Below, one piece after another: positions 1 to 7,944 of a stretch of 27,464 nt of DNA (position 1 is its first letter; each line of letters starts with the position of its first letter). A program made the translations under genes and the position numbers. Where the stretch lies: the NCBI GenBank assembly GCA_964531285.1, contig CAZHDI010000042.1, positions 1-27,464 on the forward strand. The letters are read 5' to 3'. Source of the stretch: CAZHDI01 sp964531285. Lineage in GTDB: Bacteria > Pseudomonadota > Alphaproteobacteria > JAJFIK01. The notes under the pieces are model-generated. The model did no database searches and was not told the origin of the DNA. It saw only the letters and a list, made by a program, of their open reading frames with translations.

Positions 1-1
1 G

Positions 2-574
2 TACTGCATCAACGCCAATGCCCATGCCTTGGCGCGCTACGCGGCGCTGTGCCAGGAAGCCAATATCGTACCCATCGTCGAGCCCGAAGTGCTGATGGAC
101 GGCGATCACACCATCGAGCGGTGCTTTGAGGTGACCGAGGCATCGCTCCAGGCGCTCTATGATGCGCTCCATGAACAGCGCGTGCTGCTGGAAGGGTCGG
201 TCCTGAAGCCGAACATGGTGATCTCGGGCAAGCTGTGTGCGACCCAGGCCAGCATGGAGCAGGTCGCCGAGATGACGGTGCGCTGCCTGAAGCGGGCCGT
301 GCCCTCCGCCGTCCCCGGCATCGTGTTCCTGTCGGGCGGCCAGTCGGACGAGGACGCCACTGCCCATCTCGACGCGATGAACAAAGCCTATGACATGCCC
401 TGGGGTCTCTCGTTCTCCTATGGCCGGGCGCTTCAGCAGGCCCCGCTCAAGGCCTGGAGCGGCAAGACCGAGAACATCCCCGCCGGCCAGGCGGCCTTCC
501 TGCACCGTGCGCGGATGAACGGTCTGGCGGCCAAGGGCGAATGGACCAGCGCTCTGGAGCGCGCCGCCGCGTGA
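2..574 (+). CDS. Class I fructose-bisphosphate aldolase, C-terminal part
   Basis: Glycolytic and gluconeogenic enzyme that splits fructose 1,6-bisphosphate into dihydroxyacetone phosphate and glyceraldehyde 3-phosphate through a Schiff base, in the cytoplasm. The gene runs off the left edge; 190 residues remain of the roughly 340 usual for the family. The reading frame is open from base 2. The Schiff-base lysine motif LKPNMV is intact, with its AAG codon at 206-208. Further family motifs are FLSGGQSDEDA and FSYGRALQ, the phosphate-binding region, followed by LKAWSGK. The match to the animal-type class I aldolase C-terminal half is close. The stop codon overlaps the likely GTG start of thiE as GTGA, which suggests coupled translation. 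Identity is secure; only the 5' part is missing. Confidence 0.96.
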   Translation, partial: YCINANAHALARYAALCQEANIVPIVEPEVLMDGDHTIERCFEVTEASLQALYDALHEQRVLLEGSVLKPNMVISGKLCATQASMEQVAEMTVRCLKRAVPSAVPGIVFLSGGQSDEDATAHLDAMNKAYDMPWGLSFSYGRALQQAPLKAWSGKTENIPAGQAAFLHRARMNGLAAKGEWTSALERAAA

Positions 575-1275
575 CCCCAGACCCCCGTCCCCGCGCATTG
601 GGGCAGACACCGGACGACCGGTCTTCCGCCACGCGGCGGGAGACCGATCCCTGCCGCCTTTACCTGATCACGCCCCCGGCCATCGATCTTGAGCGTTTTT
701 TGCCCGCGCTGGACGCCGCCCTTGGCGGCGGCGATGTCGCCTGCCTCCAGATCCGCCTGAAAGACCTGACCGACGAGGCCTTGCGCGCGGCCTGCGATGC
801 CATCGTGCCGGTGGCACAGGCGCGCGGCGTTGCCGTGCTGATCAACGACCGGCCCGATATCGCGGCCGCGTGCGGCGCCGACGGGGCCCATGTCGGCCAG
901 GAGGATATGGACGCCCGCGAGGCCCGCCGTCTTCTGGGTCCGGACCGGATTCTGGGCGTGACCTGTCACGATTCCCGCCATCTGGCGATGGAAGCCGGCG
1001 AGCACGGGGCCGATTATGTGGCCTTTGGCGCCTTCTTTCCCACGGCCACGAAAGATGCCACGACCCGCGCGGATCCGGAGATTTTGCGATGGTGGACCGA
1101 GTTGTTCGAGATTCCGTGTGTGGCGATTGGGGGAATCACGATTGAAAATGCGCCGGAACTCGTGCAAGCCGGTGCGGATTTCCTAGCGGTCTCAAGTGGT
1201 GTATGGACTTACCCCAAGGGGCCGGCCGCGGCTGTCGCTGACTTTACGGCGCTGTTGTCGGAAATCGGGGGGTGA
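571..1275 (+). CDS. thiE: Thiamine phosphate synthase
   Basis: Joins the pyrimidine and thiazole halves of vitamin B1 (HMP-PP plus thiazole phosphate) to give thiamine monophosphate. The TIM-barrel motifs appear in order: RLYLITPP near the N-terminus, QIRLKD for the diphosphate/Mg2+ site, LINDRPDIA, GADGAHVGQ, FGAFFPTATK and AIGGIT, then GADFLAVSSGVW at the end. I chose GTG at 571 because GGAG lies at 556-559, 11 bases upstream, and the codon overlaps the aldolase stop as GTGA. An in-frame ATG at 541 would add ten residues that only mirror the end of the aldolase gene. The first 25 or so residues before RLYLITPP are not conserved family sequence, so a still later start is possible. No other thi genes are visible, and no TPP riboswitch is seen. 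Confidence 0.92.
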   Translation: MTPDPRPRALGQTPDDRSSATRRETDPCRLYLITPPAIDLERFLPALDAALGGGDVACLQIRLKDLTDEALRAACDAIVPVAQARGVAVLINDRPDIAAACGADGAHVGQEDMDAREARRLLGPDRILGVTCHDSRHLAMEAGEHGADYVAFGAFFPTATKDATTRADPEILRWWTELFEIPCVAIGGITIENAPELVQAGADFLAVSSGVWTYPKGPAAAVADFTALLSEIGG

Positions 1276-1309
1276 AGGGCCACGAGTACACGGCAATGGG
1301 ATTCCCACA

Positions 1310-2359
1310 ATGGCTAAGACCGTCCTGACCACCCCAATCATGCGCCGCACCGCTGCCGCCGTCGCCGGCCTGCTGCTGATGAGCACCGCGACCGCCATCG
1401 CCGCACCCTATGACGACGGCGAACGGGCATTCCGCCAAGGCAACTTCACGCAGGCGGTCTCCGACTTCCGTCAGGGCGCGACTCAGGGCGATCCGCGCTC
1501 CATGCATTTGCTGGGCATGATGTATATCGAGGGCAAGGGTGTGGAGCCCAATGTCAGCGAGGCCATCGGCTGGTATCATCAGGCCGCCGAGCAGGGCTAT
1601 GCGGACAGCCAATACGCCATCGCGCTCATCGCGCTCGACGGCATTCTCGGGGCCACCCGCGACGTGCCCACCGCCCTCGCCTGGTTCGAGGTCGCCGCTG
1701 AGAACGATCACAAATTCGCGCAATTCGATCTGGGCACGATCTACGCCGAGGGCCGCCATGTGGCGCGCGACCCGCGCCGCGCCGCCTTCTGGTTCGAGCG
1801 CGCCGGTACGCAAGGCCATCCGGATGCCCAATACAATATGGGCGTGCTGCATATGCTGGGCGACGGCGTCACCAAGGACGTCAATCAGGCCCATCAATGG
1901 TTCCGTCAGGCGGCCGAACGCGGCCAGGTCGATGCCCAGTATAATCTCGGCGTTCTGTATACGAACGGGATCGGCGTCGATCAGAATTTCGCCGTGGCGG
2001 CGGATTATCTGAAAATGGCGTCCGATGCGGGCCTCGCCGAAGCCCAGTGGGGCCTTGGCATCCTGTCCTATAAGGGCGAGGGCATTCCGCGCAATTACGA
2101 CCGGGCCGCCGAATTGTTCCGCGCCGCCGCCCAGCAGGGTCATCCGGAAGCCCGCAATATGATGGCGACGATCTACGCCAAGGGCGAAGGCGTGCCGCAA
2201 AGCTCCCTTGAGTCCTATATCTGGCTCAACATGGCCAGCCAGAGCGGGCGGGACAATCCGGAATTGCGGGCCGAACTCACCCGCGCCCTCACCGTCGAGG
2301 AACGCGAGCGCGGCGAGCGCATCGCCCGCGAGCGCGTCGCGCAACTGTCCTCGAACTGA
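1310..2359 (+). CDS. Secreted Sel1-like repeat (TPR) protein
   Basis: Probable periplasmic scaffold protein built almost wholly of Sel1-type helical repeats, which bind other proteins and have no catalytic role. The N-terminus has a signal peptide: a short charged stretch, the hydrophobic AAVAGLLLMSTATAIAA, then APYDDG. After one TPR-like helix pair (AFRQGNFTQAVSDF) come about seven repeats of roughly 36 residues with the pattern LGxxYxxGxGVxxDxxxAxxWFxxAAxxGxxxAQ. The last, GVPQSSLESYIWLNMAS, is a typical Sel1 closing repeat. Length is 349 residues. ATG 1310 is used; ATG 1340 also leaves an intact signal peptide and neither has a clear ribosome site. The gene ends 32 bp from the convergent acylase gene. 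The specific partner is unknown. Confidence 0.88.
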   Translation: MAKTVLTTPIMRRTAAAVAGLLLMSTATAIAAPYDDGERAFRQGNFTQAVSDFRQGATQGDPRSMHLLGMMYIEGKGVEPNVSEAIGWYHQAAEQGYADSQYAIALIALDGILGATRDVPTALAWFEVAAENDHKFAQFDLGTIYAEGRHVARDPRRAAFWFERAGTQGHPDAQYNMGVLHMLGDGVTKDVNQAHQWFRQAAERGQVDAQYNLGVLYTNGIGVDQNFAVAADYLKMASDAGLAEAQWGLGILSYKGEGIPRNYDRAAELFRAAAQQGHPEARNMMATIYAKGEGVPQSSLESYIWLNMASQSGRDNPELRAELTRALTVEERERGERIARERVAQLSSN

Positions 2360-2391
2360 CGGTCAAAGCCCCAACGCCCCGCCGCGCTCTG

Positions 2392-4791
2392 TCACTCGCC
2401 CGGGCCGAACCGCGTCACGAACGGAAACTCCGCTTCGATCAGAGCCTCGCTGAGCGGCATACGGATGTAAGCGCCGGCTTGCCACAACGCGATTTGATCG
2501 CCGAAGGTCGAGGACTTGAGCCAGCCGTCCTGACCGCCCGCCAGCACGAAATAATTCGCATCCGGATCGCCGAGATCCGAGATATGCCGCGCCTGGGACC
2601 CGTAGGTCGCGGTGTGCTCGCCCTCAATCGCCCCATGACCGGTTTTCCAGATGGTCTCGGAGGACCCGCCCGTGGGCAGATTGAAGCTCGGGAACTTGTC
2701 GCCCACCACCGGCGCAACCGCGAGCGGATATTGCAATTCAAGACGGTGGGCATCGCCCCAGGTCGGATGGGTCTCGAGGGTGAGCGCCGCGGCGGTCAGC
2801 GCATCCGGCACGGCCGCGGCTAGCGCCGCGTCGGCAGTATCGTCAAGACCCGCGATCATCTCACGTTTGAAGCGGTTGGAGTCCCGGCCGTCCTGGCGCA
2901 GATCCGCGCCCTCCTCCGGGCGCAACGCCAGATCCAGCGCGAAGATGAACCGCTCGAAGGCAAGCGCGCCGGCGGACTCCGGATCATAGCGCGCATCCCA
3001 CCCATCGATCAGGGCCCAAACCGCAGCGGCGTCACCGGTCAGCCCCTCCGGCTCGATCCGTTCCCGGAGCACGGCCAGCAGATCGGCGGCCGCGCCAGAG
3101 TATGTGTCGCGCTGGAACCGCCGCAGATCGAGTTCGTCGACCGTGTCTTGGGCCGACAACAGCGCGCTGACCCGCGCGAACCGGTCGCTCGGCGAAAAGA
3201 AATATCCCAGCGGAATATCCGCCGCCGTCGGACGATTATTGGACGTGGCCAGAAACCCCTGCGGCGGGTTGTAGCCGACCGGCAGGGTCGTCGCGTCCTC
3301 ATAGGCCGCCCAATGGGCATCCGCCTCGTCCGGCGTGACGATCAGATCGAGCGGCACCGTGTTCGGCCGGCGCGGCAGACGGGCCGCCACGATCTGGCCG
3401 ACATTCCCATCCGCATCGGCATAAACGAAATTCTGGCCGGGGACGGAGAAACCCTTAAACGCCGCGCGGAACCCCTCGAACGATGTCACCCGGTTGAGGC
3501 GCAAAAAAGCGCTCACCTCATCGCTCGGCTCATGGGCGACCCAGCGCAAGGCCAAATCCGTGTCCTCATCGACCCCAAACGCCTCGCGGATCAGCGGCAC
3601 ATCGGTGACCACGGGCCCGTACTGGGTCAACCGGTTCTCGCTGGTCTGGTCGATCCAGGCGCGCACCGCGATTTCATGGCGCTCGCTATCGAAGGCGCTG
3701 TCGTCAAGCCCGGTAACATCCACCAGATCGCTGCTGGCGGCATGAAGATTGGTCCCGCCCCAGGCCACATCGCGGTTGCGCCCCAGACCGAAGATCGGCA
3801 GGCCCGGCGCCATGAAGCCGACAACCTCCGTATCCGGCGTTTTGAGCCCCACGATCAGCCAGAGATTGGGCAGCAGGAACCCCAGATGCGGATCGCTGGC
3901 GATCATGCCCGCCCCGGTGTCCGTCTTACTGCCGCCCACGACGAAGGAATTGCTGCCGACCCGCTTGGCATCGAGCATCAGTGCCGCCAGACGGTGCCCG
4001 GCGCTCGTGCGCGCCCCGGTCCCCACATCGGCGCGATCATCCGGTGCCGGACGGCTGCCAGTGCCGCGGGCTTCGATGGGCAGGCCGGACTCGAAGCTCA
4101 CCGGATCCTCGAACGCGCCGCGGGTCGCTTCGGCCAGGATCAATTGCCAATCGCTCTCGCCGCGCTTGGGCAAGAGGCTGATCCAGTCGAACCAACTCAC
4201 ATCGAGCCCCGCAAGGCGCCCGATGGCCACCACATCCTCCGGCGTCCACGGCTCGCGCTCGAACCGCAGGGCCTGAAACTCATAAGGCAGCGCCTCATCC
4301 TCGAGCGCCGCGGTATAGGCGTTGACCCCGTCCACAAAGCGCTGGACCCAGCGCAAGGTCGTCTCCGGCATCAGCGCGACCGACTCGCTGGCCGACCGGC
4401 GCAATCCGACGGTCCGTAACACCGCATCGATGTCGGCGGCCTGCGGGCCGGCGAATTCGGCGATCCGGCCCTGGGTGATCCGCCGGGCGATTTCCATCTG
4501 CCCCAGCCGCAAATGGGCCTGAACGAGGCCGACCGCATAGGCCGCGTCATCGTCATTCTCGGCGAAGATGTACGGCACATGATGGTCGTTCCAGCGGACC
4601 GTCACCGGCGCCGCCAACGCAAAATCGGCTTGCGGGATGGCAGCGAGACGCTGATCGAGGGTTGTGGGCTCCGGCAGATCGCCCAGAAGCGCGCAGCCCG
4701 ACAGCGCGGCCGCCGCAAGGCCCAATGCAAGCCCCCGCACCGTACGCTTCGGCCTTCCGGCCGCCCACGCATCAATCTGACCCTGTTTCAT
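2392..4791 (-). CDS. Penicillin acylase family lipoprotein (Ntn hydrolase)
   Basis: Member of the penicillin G acylase / AHL acylase / aculeacin acylase superfamily, which hydrolyses amide bonds of acylated substrates after self-cleavage into two chains. The start at 4791 has AAGGGG nine bases upstream; earlier in-frame starts at 4800, 4809 and 4812 lie on or before that site. The N-terminus is a lipoprotein signal ending in the lipobox ALSGC (Cys33), so the enzyme is probably membrane-anchored on the periplasmic side. The predicted autocleavage site is Gly279-Ser280 in KRVGSNSFVVGGSKT, followed by ASDPHLGF, as in the family. Length is 799 residues, usual for the group. Substrate cannot be read from sequence: beta-lactam, N-acyl-homoserine lactone or acyl-peptide are all possible. 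It stands alone, convergent with the Sel1 gene and divergent from efp. Confidence 0.93.
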   Translation of the reverse strand: MKQGQIDAWAAGRPKRTVRGLALGLAAAALSGCALLGDLPEPTTLDQRLAAIPQADFALAAPVTVRWNDHHVPYIFAENDDDAAYAVGLVQAHLRLGQMEIARRITQGRIAEFAGPQAADIDAVLRTVGLRRSASESVALMPETTLRWVQRFVDGVNAYTAALEDEALPYEFQALRFEREPWTPEDVVAIGRLAGLDVSWFDWISLLPKRGESDWQLILAEATRGAFEDPVSFESGLPIEARGTGSRPAPDDRADVGTGARTSAGHRLAALMLDAKRVGSNSFVVGGSKTDTGAGMIASDPHLGFLLPNLWLIVGLKTPDTEVVGFMAPGLPIFGLGRNRDVAWGGTNLHAASSDLVDVTGLDDSAFDSERHEIAVRAWIDQTSENRLTQYGPVVTDVPLIREAFGVDEDTDLALRWVAHEPSDEVSAFLRLNRVTSFEGFRAAFKGFSVPGQNFVYADADGNVGQIVAARLPRRPNTVPLDLIVTPDEADAHWAAYEDATTLPVGYNPPQGFLATSNNRPTAADIPLGYFFSPSDRFARVSALLSAQDTVDELDLRRFQRDTYSGAAADLLAVLRERIEPEGLTGDAAAVWALIDGWDARYDPESAGALAFERFIFALDLALRPEEGADLRQDGRDSNRFKREMIAGLDDTADAALAAAVPDALTAAALTLETHPTWGDAHRLELQYPLAVAPVVGDKFPSFNLPTGGSSETIWKTGHGAIEGEHTATYGSQARHISDLGDPDANYFVLAGGQDGWLKSSTFGDQIALWQAGAYIRMPLSEALIEAEFPFVTRFGPGE

Positions 4792-4968
4792 TGCCCACAT
4801 CCCCTTCATCACAGCCGAGCCTGTCGCGCCCGGCCGGTCCCACTGGTGTTACGTCTTTGCCGCAGCGACATATAGACCGTATGGCCCCGGCGTCCCGTGA
4901 GCGTTGCACGCCGCAGGCTCCCTTGATACCGTCCGCCCGCTTTTCGGATGCCGCTCACGACATTGTGG

Positions 4969-4989
4969 CCCGCCGCGCAAGGCGGCGGG
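4969..4989 (+). promoter_or_regulatory. Hairpin in the efp leader
   Basis: Perfect 8-bp inverted repeat CCCGCCGC / GCGGCGGG around the loop GCAAG, 49 bases before the efp start codon in the divergent region 4792-5038. No T-run follows, so it is not a typical terminator. It could be a leader RNA stem. Elsewhere in this 247-bp region I find no convincing -10/-35 pair for either gene. Confidence 0.45.
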
Positions 4990-5038
4990 ATTATGGCCTG
5001 CACCGGAACGCCGATCGGCAGTCAAAGGAAACAACGCG

Positions 5039-5602
5039 ATGAAGATCGATGGGAATGCCATCCGTCAGGGCAATGTGATCAAGCATAAGGACGGCTTGTG
5101 GGTCGCGGTGAAGACCAATGCGGTCAAGCCGGGCAAGGGCGGCGCCTTCAATCAGGTCGAACTGCGCAATCTCATCGACGGCACCAAGCTCAACGAGCGG
5201 TTCCGCGCCTCCGAAACGGTCGAGCGCGTGCGCCTTGAGCAGAAGGACCATCAGTTTCTCTTCGGCGACGGCGACATGCTGACCTTCATGGACACCGAGT
5301 CCTATGAGCAGATCGAATTGCCGAAAGACTTTGTGGGCGACCGGGCCGCGTTTCTTCAGGACGGCATGGCGGTGACCCTGGAATTTCACGAAGAACGCCC
5401 GATCGGCATTTCCCTGCCCGATCAGGTGGTGCTTCAGATCACCGAGACCGAACCCACCGTGAAGGGGCAGACCGCGGCCGCGTCCTACAAGCCGGCCACG
5501 CTGGAAAACGGCATCCGGGTCATGGTTCCGCCGTTCATCGAGACCGGCGAAAAGGTGGTGGTGGACACCAACGAAGTCAGTTATCTGCGGCGCGCCGACT
5601 GA
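5039..5602 (+). CDS. efp: Translation elongation factor P
   Basis: Binds ribosomes stalled at polyproline stretches, between the P and E sites, and promotes peptide bond formation. The start is ATG 5039 with AAGGAA at 5025-5030, eight bases upstream; an upstream in-frame extension to 4904 has no family similarity. The 187-residue length is normal. The KOW-like N-terminal domain carries the tip motif KPGKGGAF with Lys33, the residue modified in many bacteria. The C-terminal OB domains end in the family motif PPFIETGEKVVVDT followed by NEVSYLRRAD. No lysine-modifying enzyme (EpmA/EpmB) gene is visible nearby. The next gene begins four bases after the stop codon, so the two are very likely one operon. 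Confidence 0.98.
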   Translation: MKIDGNAIRQGNVIKHKDGLWVAVKTNAVKPGKGGAFNQVELRNLIDGTKLNERFRASETVERVRLEQKDHQFLFGDGDMLTFMDTESYEQIELPKDFVGDRAAFLQDGMAVTLEFHEERPIGISLPDQVVLQITETEPTVKGQTAAASYKPATLENGIRVMVPPFIETGEKVVVDTNEVSYLRRAD

Positions 5603-5606
5603 TCCG

Positions 5607-6404
5607 ATGGCCCTGCGCTCTCCCATTTTGAATGTGATGTTCGACGCCACGCGCAAGGCCGCGCGGGGTATCCGCCGGGATTTCGGCGAGGTCGAGCAAC
5701 TCCAGGTCGCCCGCAAGGGGCCGGCGGATTTCGTCACCGCCGCCGACCGCCGGGTCGAAAAGGCCTTGCGGGAGGAATTGGAGCGCGCGCGCCCCGGCTA
5801 TGGCTTCGTGATGGAGGAAGGCGGCATTGTCGAGGGCTCTGACAAGACGCACCGCTGGATCATCGACCCCATCGACGGCACCTCGAACTTCATCCATGGC
5901 CTGGCCCATTTCGCAATCTCGGTCGCGCTGGAGCGCGAGGGCCAGCTTGTCGCCGGTCTGGTCTATAACCCGATCACAAATGACCTGTTCACCGCCGAGA
6001 AAGGCTACGGCGCGTCGCACAACGACCGGCGCATCCGGGTTTCGGCCCGCCGCGCGCTCGACGAAGCGCTGATCGCCACGGGCATTCCTTTCAAGGGCAA
6101 GCCGGGCCATGAGCGCTTTGCCCATGAAACCATGGCGCTCGCCCCACAGATCGCCGGCATTCGGCGGTTCGGCGCCGCGTCTCTCGATCTGGCCTATGTG
6201 GCCGCGGGACGCTATGAAGGGTTCTGGGAACACGATCTCAAGCCCTGGGACATCGCGGCCGGCATCGTGCTGGTTCGCGAAGCCGGCGGCTTAGTCCAGG
6301 ATCTCGACGGCGGGTCCGATATGCTGACCAAGGGCAGCATTCTGGCCGCCAATCAGGCCCTGATCGGCCCGCTCCACACTATTCTCAAGACCGCTTCCAA
6401 ATAA
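5607..6404 (+). CDS. Inositol monophosphatase family protein
   Basis: Mg2+-dependent phosphatase of the IMPase/SuhB/CysQ superfamily, cytoplasmic, 265 residues. Metal-binding motifs are in order: EEGG after a GYGFVM strand, then DPIDGTSNFIHG, then WDIAAGIVLVREAGG towards the C-terminus, with the substrate-binding GAASLDLAYVAAGRY before it. The best-known relatives hydrolyse inositol 1-phosphate; SuhB also has a non-catalytic role in rRNA antitermination. I cannot tell which applies here, so no symbol is given. It follows efp by four bases with no Shine-Dalgarno of its own, which suggests translational coupling. It is followed by a 286-bp gap with no evident terminator. Confidence 0.93.
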   Translation: MALRSPILNVMFDATRKAARGIRRDFGEVEQLQVARKGPADFVTAADRRVEKALREELERARPGYGFVMEEGGIVEGSDKTHRWIIDPIDGTSNFIHGLAHFAISVALEREGQLVAGLVYNPITNDLFTAEKGYGASHNDRRIRVSARRALDEALIATGIPFKGKPGHERFAHETMALAPQIAGIRRFGAASLDLAYVAAGRYEGFWEHDLKPWDIAAGIVLVREAGGLVQDLDGGSDMLTKGSILAANQALIGPLHTILKTASK

Positions 6405-6502
6405 AACCGATAGTCGAAGCGATGTTGGGACCCGCCTACTCTAGTCTTTCACGACACGATGGTCATGACGAGGTGTTTCGATCCGGGACATTTCCTTTTT
6501 GT

Positions 6503-6530
6503 TCACCAATTACAGTAAAGGTGAGTTAAC
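6503..6530 (+). promoter_or_regulatory. AT-rich regulatory region with CtrA-like box
   Basis: The 6405-6690 gap holds one conspicuously AT-rich patch. It contains GTAA-7 bases-TTAAC (6515-6530), one mismatch from the CtrA consensus TTAA-N7-TTAAC. Just before and overlapping it is an interrupted inverted repeat, TCACC at 6503-6507 and GGTGA at 6520-6524. A CcrM-type GANTC site (GAATC) lies at 6599-6603. Assignment to CtrA is an inference from consensus only. The downstream start codon is about 160 bases away. I found no strong sigma-70 pair here. Confidence 0.4.
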
Positions 6531-6690
6531 CACGATGACCAAGACTTCATTTGCCGGGCAGGAACATGGCCTGTACTGACAAACAGACCCTGAGCGCCGA
6601 ATCGCTTACTCTGCCCGGTGCCAGGGGTCACGGTAACCAAAGAGGCGGTCGGGTGATGGGGGGCCGCTTCCCAGCGTGTCTGAGGTGTCG

Positions 6691-7713
6691 ATGATGCCGG
6701 TTCGGGCTTTATCGAACATGCCGCGCCGCGCCTTGCGGTGCCTGCCCCGCCCCTCCGGTCTCTTGCGTCGGCGGTCGGCCTTTATTGCGGCCCTGCTGGT
6801 CACCAGCGGCTGTGTCAGCGTGGGCGGACAGGTCTGGGCCATCGCCGAGCGCATGGCCGCCGATCCGGCCGGCCAGACCGCCGCGATCCGCGCGGCTGAC
6901 GCTGAATTCCGCCATGTCATCGGCGCGCGCATGGCTGCGCTGCCGGGCACCGATCCCAAATCCGATGCACCGCTCGCCGCGCCGGCGGAACCGCAACTGG
7001 CGACCAGCATGCGCGCACCGGCCCTGAGCCTGACCGAAGACGCCGGTCTGGCCCTGGCCCATATGAGCTATGCACCGATCCGCGCCGGCTCCCTGAAATT
7101 TCCCGACGGTGCGGTCCGCACCGCCTGGATCGATCCGGTCGACACGCCGCCCGCCGCCGATGAGACCTCGGACGGCATGGGGCGCAGCGCGTCGATCCCG
7201 GCGGACCGTCAGCCGCCCAGCACCCAGTGGATGCGCCTCAATCGGCCCGCTCCCAAAAAGGTCGAGGTGGAGCCCAAGCCGGAGCCCGACACCAAGGGAT
7301 GGCGGTTCATTCCGGCCTCGATCCTGCCGGGCTTTTCCGGCAACCGTCTGACGGTCACCGCGCCGGAGGATGAGACGCCCGCGCCGACCGTGACCGCCGA
7401 TGGGCGCACGGTCACCACGATCCTGTTCAATCCCGATGCGCTGGCCCTGGACCGCCGGGCCTGTACGGCCCTCGACGGCATTGCGGCGGCCCTGCGGACC
7501 AATCTGCGTCCCTTGACCCTGACGGCCTTTGTCGGGCCCGACGGCGCAGCGGCACCGACCGAAGCCCTGCACCGGGCCTGGGCGGTGCGGGCCTATCTGG
7601 CGACCCGCGGCATCGATCCGGAGCGCATCCGGATCACGCACATCCCCTCCCGCGGTACCGCAGATGCGCCGGAAACCGCCCTGAGGGTGGATGTGGCCTA
7701 CGCGGCCGGGTAA
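6691..7713 (+). CDS. Lipoprotein with degenerate OmpA-like domain
   Basis: Unrecognised envelope protein of 340 residues. A basic N-terminus and hydrophobic stretch end in the lipobox VTSGC, with Cys41 as the likely lipidated residue. The middle is a Pro/Ala-rich, low-complexity linker (for example KVEVEPKPEPDT). The last 100 residues have the layout of an OmpA/MotB peptidoglycan-binding fold: TTILFNPDALALD as first strand, a helix, then a strand running into AFVGPDG, then HRAWAVRAYLATRGIDPERI. The Arg before Ala that normally binds diaminopimelate is kept, but the usual GHTD motif and the C-terminal NRR are absent. Peptidoglycan binding is therefore doubtful. Start: GAGG at 6682-6685 fits either ATG 6691 or 6694. 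It precedes an ExbB-like and an OmpA-like gene and probably works with them. Confidence 0.72.
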   Translation: MMPVRALSNMPRRALRCLPRPSGLLRRRSAFIAALLVTSGCVSVGGQVWAIAERMAADPAGQTAAIRAADAEFRHVIGARMAALPGTDPKSDAPLAAPAEPQLATSMRAPALSLTEDAGLALAHMSYAPIRAGSLKFPDGAVRTAWIDPVDTPPAADETSDGMGRSASIPADRQPPSTQWMRLNRPAPKKVEVEPKPEPDTKGWRFIPASILPGFSGNRLTVTAPEDETPAPTVTADGRTVTTILFNPDALALDRRACTALDGIAAALRTNLRPLTLTAFVGPDGAAAPTEALHRAWAVRAYLATRGIDPERIRITHIPSRGTADAPETALRVDVAYAAG

Positions 7714-7837
7714 CGGCAGCCGCACCGGGGCGCCGCCACGCGGGCCCACCCCATTCATCAAACCGACGAATTCCACTACTGTCGCACCCGCTGCCGGCGC
7801 GCCGTCGCCTGTTTGGCTATCGGTCTTGGGAAACAGT

Positions 7838-7857
7838 CACTTACCGGATCGTAAGTG
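7838..7857. repeat. Dyad before the ExbB-like gene
   Basis: Perfect 7-bp inverted repeat CACTTAC / GTAAGTG separated by CGGATC, about 90 bases before the start of the ExbB-like gene in the 7714-7944 gap. The size and spacing suit an operator for a dimeric regulator or a short RNA hairpin. No T-run follows. The rest of the gap shows no clear promoter elements. Confidence 0.5.
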
Positions 7858-7944
7858 GCGGGTCTGCAAGAAAGAATGGCCTGTTGGGCAAGCGGCGTCT
7901 CGCGCGCGCGGCGCCAGGACGATCACGGGGACGGATGAGGCATT

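Noticed and set aside
541..570. ATG at 541 as the thiE start
   Set aside because: It would overlap the aldolase by 34 bases and add residues without similarity. GTG 571 has GGAG at a suitable distance and the typical GTGA overlap.
3148..4419. 423-codon plus-strand open frame inside the acylase gene
   Set aside because: It is the antisense shadow of a clear acylase gene. Its composition is Arg/Gln/His/Pro-rich with no domain and no ribosome site, as expected from GC-rich DNA.
4871..4876. TATAGA as a -10 box for efp
   Set aside because: No acceptable -35 lies 16-18 bases upstream, and the position is 160 bases from the gene.
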